This document shows, piece by piece, positions 56,479 through 64,000 of a DNA stretch of 64,000 nucleotides (position 1 is the first letter of the stretch; each line of letters begins with the position of its first letter). The notes below the pieces were generated by a model. That model ran no database searches. It saw nothing but the letters and a program-made list of their open reading frames with translations, and had not been told where the DNA came from. The stretch is from Balamuthia mandrillaris (taxonomy: Eukaryota > Discosea > Longamoebia > Balamuthiidae). The DNA lies in NCBI GenBank assembly GCA_031835245.1, contig JAVKOQ010000207.1, forward strand, positions 29,206 to 93,205, given 5' to 3'. A program made the position numbers and the translations under genes.

Positions 56479-56778
56479 TTATCTTTTTAAGAAAAAAGGG
56501 TCATTGTTCCAATGTCTGTTTGTGCCAAGTTTAACTTGTTGCTTGTTCTGCCATTGTTTGTACGCCTCCTCGGCCAAGCAACAGAGCGCAAAACATCCAG
56601 CCGCGCATCCAGCAGCAACAGGTACACCGAAAGGGGATCCCGTAACGGCACAGAGCCCTGTAAGGCCCACCTTGCGAGGCCCAATTTCTTTCACCAACGC
56701 CACTGATTGTTCCATGAACTGCTTGCCGGCAAATGCGCGCACCACGAGGGCCAGTGCCTTAACTGTGCGGTGCCTCAT
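56479..56778 (-). CDS. Small membrane protein, hypothetical
   Basis: Open frame of 99 residues from ATG 56778: a basic/amphipathic N-terminus (MRHRTVKALALVVRAFAGKQF), then a glycine/alanine/cysteine-rich hydrophobic stretch (VGLTGLCAVTGSPFGVPVAAG, then CAAGCFALCCL) and a polar tail. This looks like one or two membrane helices. No introns are needed. The opposite frame on the plus strand is also open but less protein-like. Family not recognised. Confidence 0.45.
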   Translation of the reverse strand: MRHRTVKALALVVRAFAGKQFMEQSVALVKEIGPRKVGLTGLCAVTGSPFGVPVAAGCAAGCFALCCLAEEAYKQWQNKQQVKLGTNRHWNNDPFFLKR

Positions 56779-57430
56779 TACTGTGTACTGCAAAGAGGAA
56801 ATGCTCTATGGTTGACTCTTGTTTGTCGTTTTCCAGGTAGGAAATGCCGAAATAAAGGGGGTTAATGCTGCTTTTTATTTTCAACGAAGCTGAATGCAAC
56901 CAGCTGCAAACACGTGAAAAAACCAGGAAAACTTTGGCGATCACCAAGACCGACTGTACAGGGTGCAAGGATCATATCTCCGAAGGATCCACAGGGAAGC
57001 ATGTAACAGGGAGTTGCTCAAATCTCGTGATGACATCGCAGAGGTGCACAACCTGTCTCTGTCGCTGGGGAACTGAGTCCGCTTTTGTTTGTTGATAATA
57101 TGAATTCCGTGAGTACACAAAACTCTAGAGATGTCCATTGCCCTGTTCCCTTCCGGCGGTAGTGTTGATGCATCTCTCCTCCACCGAAGTTCCAAAACCA
57201 TTCTCCACAGGGATGCCACGGTAGTAATGCTGTTCTTTCACTTTTATGCATAGGGTGACCACGGTTGTAAGAGTGTTAGGGGCAAACCGTATGCCTCCTT
57301 TCCTTTTGTTTTCCTTTGATTATACTGACCGGGGATTCCACCAAGAATGAAACCTATAAATATGAACCTCCCAGGGGAACGTTCATCCTACACTCACAAC
57401 AAACACTCTCAAACCAAACAAGTACACATA
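56779..57430. other. Intergenic, nothing recognised
   Basis: Short open frames only; none closes with splice sites or shows a domain. Confidence 0.4.
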
Positions 57431-57902
57431 TGCCGCGTGGTGAACACTCAAAGTCCAAGTCCAAACACAGAAGCGGAAAGGCACTTCCCACCGCAGCCAC
57501 ACCGAAAAGACCACTCCGTACACCGGCTCTCCACTTCTTCAGGTTTCTATCCATTGCTCTTCTCTTTTGCTTTTTTTCCCTGTAGGGTATAACTAACATC
57601 TTAAATACAAAAACCAAGGTCAAGTGAGTGGAAAGGTGACCCGTAACATTTCTGGCGAACGCTTCCCTTACGGCTGCCAATGGGGTTGCAAAAAGAGAAA
57701 ATGTGGTAAGTCGTCCCGGCAACTCCTGTGGAAGAAAGGAATGCAACCAATCCTGGAAGCAAGGCGCTCCCAGCTGGATCGAAAGAAAACTGGGCAGACA
57801 ATCCGCAAATTATGGGCCAAAAAAAAACCAAGGAGGACAGCAAAAAAAGATGAAGGAGTTAAACTTCGGATCGGTTTGTTCGTCCAAAACAATAAACATT
57901 AG
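57431..57902 (+). CDS. Possible small basic protein (doubtful)
   Basis: ATG 57431 starts a K/S-rich peptide (MPRGEHSKSKSKHRSGKA) ending at a good donor (CAG|GTTTCT near 57540). A second basic open segment lies at about 57620-57902 (GCQWGCKKRKCGK; KKTGQTIRKLWAKKKPRRT). The two have similar composition but the simple junctions do not close in phase. The second segment overlaps the 3' end of the reductase gene on the other strand by 44 bases. It could be a nucleic-acid-binding protein or chance. Confidence 0.25.
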
Positions 57903-59977
57903 GTGATGAAGTGCAACTCCAGGGAAGAAGTTTTCTGGCTTGTAAGGAACGAAGGCCAAGCTGAATGTAGGATTCCGTAGGAAGAGGTGGAGAAAGGGAA
58001 GGAAAAGATTTGCAAAGAGCGGAACGGGTGTTGGTCCAATCGTAGGGTCGTTGCGAAAGTGCGTGCTCTTCCCAGTCGCGGTGGAAATAGGGAAACAGGG
58101 GATATAACGGATTTGTCTGTCGTTCCGTGGAAGTCAGGTCCAACAACTGTTGTCTCCATTCTTCGTAGCTTTGTCCTTTCATCTCGTATCCAAACGAACG
58201 TATCTGCCCAACGATGTTTTGGAGTTAGTATTCCACTTTTAAAAAAAGGATGAAAAGATGGAACAACTGAATGAGAGAAGCAGTGAATAGTACATAATGG
58301 CCTAAAGTTGAATAAGGCAAAGGAGAAGGTTGAATGATGTGGTACGTGGTCCCGTTTTTGGGAGATTCTTCATCGAGGCTGATGTGAACAATGGCAGCCG
58401 CTGCATAGTCCACTATTACATCATAATGGAAGCATTCAGGAGAGACAAAGAGAGTAAGAGAGAAGGTAAATGATGAAAGAGAACACAGAGGAACAATCAC
58501 AAAACAGGACGCACCAGGAGTAAAGTCCAAAACAGCAGGACTATCAATATAGGCCCCCAAAGCGACACAACCCCTTATGTATCGGTTTACATAGTCCGAC
58601 TCGTTCGACGCTCCGTTTTGGCAATCCATGGTGAGCATTCCAGGCCGATAGATGCACACCGGAAGGCTCTGGTGGCTTGCGATCTCGCGAACGCAATGTT
58701 CAGCCACCCATTTGGTAGCGCTGTACCCTGATAGATGGGGTAAAAGAGTTGCTGATAACATTTGTTCTTCGGTCTCTCCGGCCACCCCTTGTATTTCATA
58801 AAGTTATGTTTCAATTTTGTTGAAATTGGAGAAAAAAACGACCAAAAGGTAAAAAGAAACATGATAAGAAAGTCGAAAACAGAATAAGAAAGGTTTCAGT
58901 ACCTATAGTGCTAATGTAATGCAACTCTTTTAGAGTTCCTTCACTGCAAAACTCGAGTATTTCAATGGTGGCAAGTACGTTCGCATCCCTGAGGGCCGAG
59001 TATGGAAGTATCCTGATAAAAGTTGATTAACGCGACAATCAAAACAGAATTGGAAGAGAGATAAAAGCAGTCATACCAATTTACAGCTGCACCACTACAG
59101 AACAAGAATAATGAAAGACACAAAATGTTAGACACAATGTTAGTAATACGCTAACAAACAAAAAAGCATCAAAATTACAAGTACAAACTTGTGATAGACA
59201 GCATCCACTGAACTGCTCAACTCTTCCCAAACAGCACCTGACAAGCCCAAATGCGGTTTACACAAATCTCCTTCTACCACTATGATCCGTTCCGCTTCTG
59301 CTTCAGCGTCTACATCAACATCACATAAATGTTGCTTCAACGCCATTTTCAACCTTTCTTGAACGCTTGTGGTTGAAGAAGGCCGAACGAGGCAATATAT
59401 GCGCCCAATCGTTGAGTGCTGTTTGAGTAGTTGCGTCAACAGGAAACATCCCAAAAAACCGGTTACTCCTGTCAACAAAACAGTTTTCTGTTGTTGCCTG
59501 TCTTTTTCCTTGTTATTGAGGCCACTTTCAAGTCGTCCCTTCATATCTTCGAGAATCGGTTGTAACTTTTGAATATCTCGTTCGGCTTCTCCCACAGGAA
59601 GAAGACATTCATCACCATCCTGCTCTCCTCTTTCCTCTTCGTCCGTTCCAACAACGAATCGAGCAATATCAGCGACGGATGAACCACGTAATAGCAGTTG
59701 TAAGGGCACCTCCTTGTGAAACTCGTCTTGAACAACTGATGCCAATTGTATAGTAGCTAAACTGTCAAAGCCAGATAACTCGTTGAGAGGAACTTTTTCT
59801 TCGCTGTTGATGTAAATGTTGGAGAGAATTGTGGCTAAACGACGTTGCAACGATTCTTCTTTTTCGAGTCGATCGTATAAACGCTCCAGACGTTTCTGAT
59901 AGTGTCTTGCCAGAAATACGCGCCGCAGTTTTAACGTTGGCGTAAGCAAGCCATTTTCTACAGAATACAAAAAGATA

Positions 59978-60016
<39 letters not shown>

Positions 60017-61467
60017 TTTGTTACAAGAGTGAAGAGAATGAGAGGACATATAAAAGAGTGGAATGCTACCTGGTGTGAAGGGAACCGGCTCCAAAAGAAT
60101 GCCGCGAGGAAGCTCGTAGGAAGGCAACTACTCGCGCGAGTAAAGAGATATAAGCGTTGATGAATTGTGCGTACAAAAAAAAAAAAGACATACATCTTGT
60201 TCTTTAGCAATGCCTCGCAACGATTCCAATACAACCGTTTCAAGCGCAGATGATTCATGTTTGCACAAATAAGACAACTGCTTCTGTTTGTTCGCACAAA
60301 TGAATAAGCAAGAACAACAACACAAGTACCATGGAATTACCTCTGTAGAAGGAGACGATGAAGGAAGAAGTGAATTAGCTCGTGCCCAAGAAAGCACCAC
60401 CGCTGCATTTGGAACAACGACAGCAACAAGGAAACTGCGAATAGCTGTCCCATAGATGAACATCTGATCCACAAAAGGAGAACCCAGAAAGAGTGTTTCA
60501 AGTTTTTCCGGTCTTTTGATGTAACAATAAGAGAAATAAGAGAGATGAGACGACTCAAATAAGCAAAGAAAAAATGGAAGAGAGAAAAAACTATACGCCA
60601 CAAACTCGCCTTGAGAAAGCTTAAACACGTTCTTTTTGCGATCGATAACAACTACTTTTCCTGTCATTATCACCCTTGAGGGTGAGAACACAAACAGTGC
60701 TGCTTTTCAGAAAGAGGAAAAAAAAAGTACCATTGTCTCGCTGTTCTACTATGTCTCCTGTTCTGAACCATCCTTCGTCATCGAAACTGTCTTTGCTGCA
60801 AGTGTATCCGTATATGTTAGAAAGAACATTTTTAAACACAATGTAAGCAAATACAAACGTTGCTTTGTCATTTTTATAATAGCCGGATATAGTAACGCTG
60901 CTTCCTATAAAAACAGTTCATTGAAAAATAAAGTTAATGCGAGCTTTCAGACAAACAGCATCAATGCTAGGAAAGGGACTACGAACGAACGCAAAGCTCT
61001 CCTCGGGGAAAAGGTTTGTCATTCTTCGTGTAACCCATTTCGGGCACATCCTCCAACCTATATTCTGTCGAACAAACAACATTAAAAACGACATAAAGGA
61101 TGGATCAATAACAAGAAGGTCATTCGCGTTACCTACGTCTGGCAAAACTTCATCATCAACAGTAATGCCGCCAGTCTCGGTAATCCCGTATCCATTGAAT
61201 ACTCTACATTCAAAACATCTGTGACATAAAGCGTCAGTCTATTACCAAGACAGTAAGAAGAAGATGTAGAAGTAATGGTAGAAGAAAAAGAAGAAGAGAC
61301 TTTTTCAAGAATTGCAACACAGCAGGGCTTGTTGGTGCTCCTCCAGTGGTTAAAAACTGCGTTCGACCTCCCAACATAGTAGAGAAAGCCCTTAACAGCT
61401 GTTCCTCTTCCTTAGTTTCATCACCCTCTCGCCCCTATTTTTTTTAAATATCTTGTTCTCAAGACGA

Positions 61468-61513
<46 letters not shown>

Positions 61514-62681
61514 TACCTCAAGGTTACGTTTGCGAGCGGCCAAAGCACTGGCTTCTTGATATTCAGCATACAGACAATTCCAAACACGGGGAACAGCTGA
61601 TATCATCGTCGGACGAACCACTTGCATTTCCTTAAATGAGAGGATTAGGGGGAGGAGAGAAAGAGAAGAGAAGAGAAGAGAAGAGAAGAGAAGAGAAGAG
61701 AAGAGAAGAGAAGAGAAGAGAAGAGAAGAGAAGAGAAGAGAAGAGAAGAGAAGAGAAGAGAAGAGAAGAGAAGAGGAGAGAGAGGGAAGCTTTAAATTTA
61801 AAGAAGTATTAGACTTACTGAAAACAATTGGCTCATCTCCTGTTAAGAATACAAAACTGAGAATTGCACGTTAAAGTGAAACTAAGAAGCGATAGAAGTA
61901 CCCCTTTCCATAGGGCTAGCTGCCCGCCAACGCACATGACGATGTAAATGTTCTGTCTGGCCATGACGTGTGCTAACGGCTCGTAGGAAAGTAGCACGCA
62001 AGGTTTAGGCATTAAGTACTGTTTGCTCACGAAATGGTTCCATCTTTTATCAGTCATCATGGCTCCTTTTGGCTCTCCTGTACTCCCGCTTGTATACCTG
62101 TGTTTCTTTATCAGAAAGAAAAAGAGATAGAGAGCGGAGAGAAGGAATGGTGAAGAGTACATGACGGTTGCAAGAGCGTCAGGTGCTCGCTTCACAGGTT
62201 CCATTAAGTGTTGTGATCCCTTTTAAAAGAAACAACATTGTATCAATGCTATTATTGTTATCTATATCGTTGGTTGCTTTCTTACCTGCCTAGTTACTGC
62301 GGAGAAAGCGACGACCGACAGAGGGAAAGGCAAAGCGGCCACTTCCTCCGTCACCCATGCCGGTACCTCTCCAAACGCATGATCCATATACACTATAAGC
62401 CTTTTAAAGAAATAAACACAACATCAGAAGAAAGAAAAGGAGAAGAAACAAAAGAGAACAGCTAACAAAAAAAAAGTATAGCGGCGTTACCTCACATGAG
62501 AACAGGAGGAAACAGCGGTGAGCACCTTTCGAAGGAGATCTTCTGCCCCGCAAACAATGCAACGAGCCTCCGTTTGGTTTAATATGAAGGCCATCTCTTT
62601 GGCCTCCATCGTATAATGCAGAGGCACGCTTACGTATCCTCTAAAAGCACAGCTCAGGTCTGAGTTCCAACAAAGCAGAGC

Positions 62682-62727
<46 letters not shown>

Positions 62728-63474
62728 GAGACAGAGAGACAGAGAGACAGAGAGACAGAGAGACAGAGAGACAGAGACAGAGAGAGACAGAGAGAGACAG
62801 AGACAGAGAGAGACAGAGAGAGACAGAGAGAGAGACAGAGAGACAGAGAGACAGAGAGAGAGCGAGAAAGAGAGGAGAACGAGAACGAGAAGAGCAAAAC
62901 GTTAAAGCAAGAACGAAAAGGAAGAAGAACAGAAAAGAAAGAAGGCAAACAACGACAAGAAAGAAAGAAAGAAGAACGAAAGCAAAGAGAAGAAGCAGAC
63001 GAACCAGCAATAGCCCACTCTACGCAATTCTTGGAGCAGATGGCAATCATTTCAGGCTGCGGTGAAGGCGATAGTTGTTGCTCTTGAGGCCGTGTTTGCT
63101 GTTGTGGTTGCAGTAGCCACCCCAAACCAGAACTGAAAGCATAAGTCCAGTTCCAGACCTCTTTGGTTTGACATGAGAAAAGAGATGAAAGGAACGACGT
63201 TATGAGTATAAGAAAAGGACGAACCTTCATAAGTGTACCACCGATAGAGAGGAGAAGAAGAAGAACAACAACAACAAGAAGAAGAACAACAAGAAGAAGA
63301 AGAAGAAGAAGAAAGAGAAGATCGTTCGCCGAGAAAAGGGCGGTTGGGATAGAGATAAAACGCTGTGGAGATGGTCTCAAAGAGAGTCGGCTGAGGAAAA
63401 TACCACAGGAGGGGTTGCCATTCTTCTTTCTGCACAACCGCCGCTCCTTCCCCTCCTCCTTTCGCTTCTTCCAT
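57859..63474 (-). CDS. Carboxylic-acid-reductase-like protein: adenylation, carrier, thioester reductase
   Basis: About 17 coding exons, ATG 63474, stop at 57859. The first junctions were checked (63474-63225 into an exon starting EVWNWTY; then DLSCAFRGYVSVPLHY). Adenylation motifs: TSGSTGEPKGAMMT (about 62,040-62,095), NGYGITETGG, DEGWFRTGD and DRKKNVFKLSQGE, the last in the style of long-chain acyl-CoA synthetases. A carrier motif GFDSLATIQL (about 59,745-59,775) provides the phosphopantetheine serine. The reductase has LTGVTGFLGCF (about 59,449-59,480), YIST and GYSATKW (YxxxK, about 58,707-58,730). The order A-PP-reductase is that of carboxylic acid reductases (and Lys2-like proteins), which turn free acids into aldehydes with ATP and NADPH after pantetheinylation. 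Long-chain fatty acids are the likeliest substrate, by inference. The introns carry several GA satellites. Confidence 0.85.
61660..61777. repeat. (AGAAG)n pentanucleotide satellite
   Basis: More than twenty near-perfect 5-base units within an intron of the reductase gene; CTTCT on the sense strand. Confidence 0.94.
62684..62862. repeat. (AG)n/(AGAC)n compound microsatellite
   Basis: AG runs interrupted by regularly spaced ACAG units in an intron of the reductase gene; a nested higher-order pattern of 8-10 bases is visible. Confidence 0.92.
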
Positions 63475-63583
63475 CTTTCGGTTCTCCGAGCTTTATTGTT
63501 TTTCGTGGAAGAATTTCACTCACAGCAGAGACCAGAGAGAGAGAGAGAGAGAGGAGAGTGAGAGAGAGATGAGAGAAAGACAG

Positions 63584-63626
<43 letters not shown>

Positions 63627-63879
63627 CAGAAAGCAGAGAGGGAGAGAGAGATGAGAGAGAGAAGAACAACAAGAAGTAGGGAGGCCTCTCTTTCTTGCTG
63701 GAATATCAAGAAGAACTCGTGTGGTACAATTATCATAAGAACATGCCAAACGCCCCACCCAAATATAGAAGCATGGCTTCAACTATAAAACCAAAGCCAA
63801 CCTGAATAGCATTCGTCAAACAACCACGATAACGATAAACACCAAAAACGATATCTGTTTTAACAACAACATCAAACCC

Positions 63880-64000
63880 ATGATGGTGAAGACTGGCGTG
63901 CTGCTCTGCTTGTTGCTGGCCCTCCTCGCGGCCTCCGCTTTGGCTGGAAGAGGGGGAGACGTGACGTACGGTGGAGGGGATGTCCGCTACGACGGCGACG
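63880..64000 (+). CDS. Secreted protein, N-terminal part (runs off right edge)
   Basis: ATG 63880 opens a classic signal peptide (MMVKTGVLLCLLLALLAA, then a SALAG cleavage site) followed by a glycine/aspartate-rich start (GRGGDVTYGGGDVRYDGD). The frame is open to the window end. The three-base-later ATG (63883) is also possible. The gene is divergent from the reductase, 405 bases away. Family cannot be judged from 40 residues. Confidence 0.7.
   Translation, partial: MMVKTGVLLCLLLALLAASALAGRGGDVTYGGGDVRYDGD

Noticed and set aside
56306-56815. Plus-strand 169-residue frame
   Set aside because: Opposite to a more protein-like minus-strand frame and starting inside the presumed 3' region of the RRM gene; no domain.
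1-64000. CRISPR arrays, rRNA genes, transposons, LTR elements
   Set aside because: Repeats here are microsatellites or coding repeats. No spaced direct repeats, rRNA cores, transposase, reverse transcriptase or integrase motifs were seen.

Overview
The window is nuclear DNA of a free-living amoeba-like protist. Most genes are split by short spliceosomal introns of about 50-350 bases, with GT-AG ends and long pyrimidine tracts. CT/GA microsatellites are abundant. The gene content (Roco GTPase, Rho/Ras GTPases with GEFs and GAPs, SAM-tyrosine-kinase-like kinase, F-box plus 27-residue ankyrin-like repeats, Rieske sterol desaturase) fits Amoebozoa. A member of Discosea/Centramoebida (the Acanthamoeba/Balamuthia side) is plausible, but this is inference and no marker here fixes the species. 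I rebuilt exon chains by hand. In nearly every gene the intron phases close exactly, which is the main support for the models.

Layout. 1-1,096 (-): 5' part of an F-box/ankyrin-like gene running off the left edge. 1.9-3.2 kb (+): MORN/YwqK-like repeat protein. 3.6-7.0 kb (+): LRR-Roc-COR (Roco) protein. 7.1-7.8 kb (-): glutaredoxin-like protein. 8.0-9.2 kb (-): membrane-anchored or secreted thioredoxin-fold protein. 9.76 kb (+): tRNA-Lys(CUU). 9.9-11.4 kb (-): mitochondrial-type short-chain dehydrogenase. 11.6-13.1 kb (-): six-EF-hand protein. 13.3-15.3 kb (+): F-box/ankyrin-like repeats read through into a Rho-like GTPase. 15.6-15.9 kb (+): small hydrophilic protein. 16.3-21.1 kb (+): RhoGEF with a PTB-like domain. 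21.1-23.5 kb (-): EVH1/PH-like plus coiled-coil protein. 24.1-24.7 kb (-): cupin. 24.9-26.9 kb (+): F-box/ankyrin-like gene with one exon per repeat. 27.1-30.4 kb (+): degenerate Ras domain-SAM-kinase fusion. 30.4-31.0 kb (-): hypothetical. 32.1-33.4 kb (+): multi-pass membrane protein. 34.3-35.6 kb (+): casein kinase 2 beta. 36.4-40.8 kb (+): RasGAP. 41.1-41.4 kb: ankyrin-like gene remnant. 41.6-43.2 kb (+): intronless LRR protein. 43.7-44.6 kb (-): hypothetical. 45.1-46.2 kb (+): second, presequence-free paralogue of the dehydrogenase. 46.4-48.7 kb (-): Rieske cholesterol 7-desaturase. 49.3-50.6 kb (+): J-domain protein. 50.8-53.7 kb (-): RhoGAP. 54.3-55.5 kb (-): AlkB-type dioxygenase. 55.7-56.2 kb (+): RRM protein. 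56.5-56.8 kb (-): small membrane protein. 57.9-63.5 kb (-): carboxylic-acid-reductase-like adenylation/carrier/reductase protein. 63.9 kb to the right edge (+): start of a secreted protein.

Working together. At least seven of about thirty genes are small-GTPase machinery: the Roco protein, a Rho-like GTPase fused to repeats, a RhoGEF, a RhoGAP, a RasGAP, a degenerate Ras domain fused to SAM-kinase, and an EVH1/PH-like protein. The window is therefore rich in actin and membrane signalling genes. Two of the three GTPase domains lack the standard DxxGQ element of switch II and the third has a degenerate one, so these may act as scaffolds or constitutive binders. Metabolic genes (sterol desaturase, carboxylate reductase, dehydrogenase pair) are interspersed with no operon-like logic. 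I found no CRISPR array and no recognisable transposon or retroelement.
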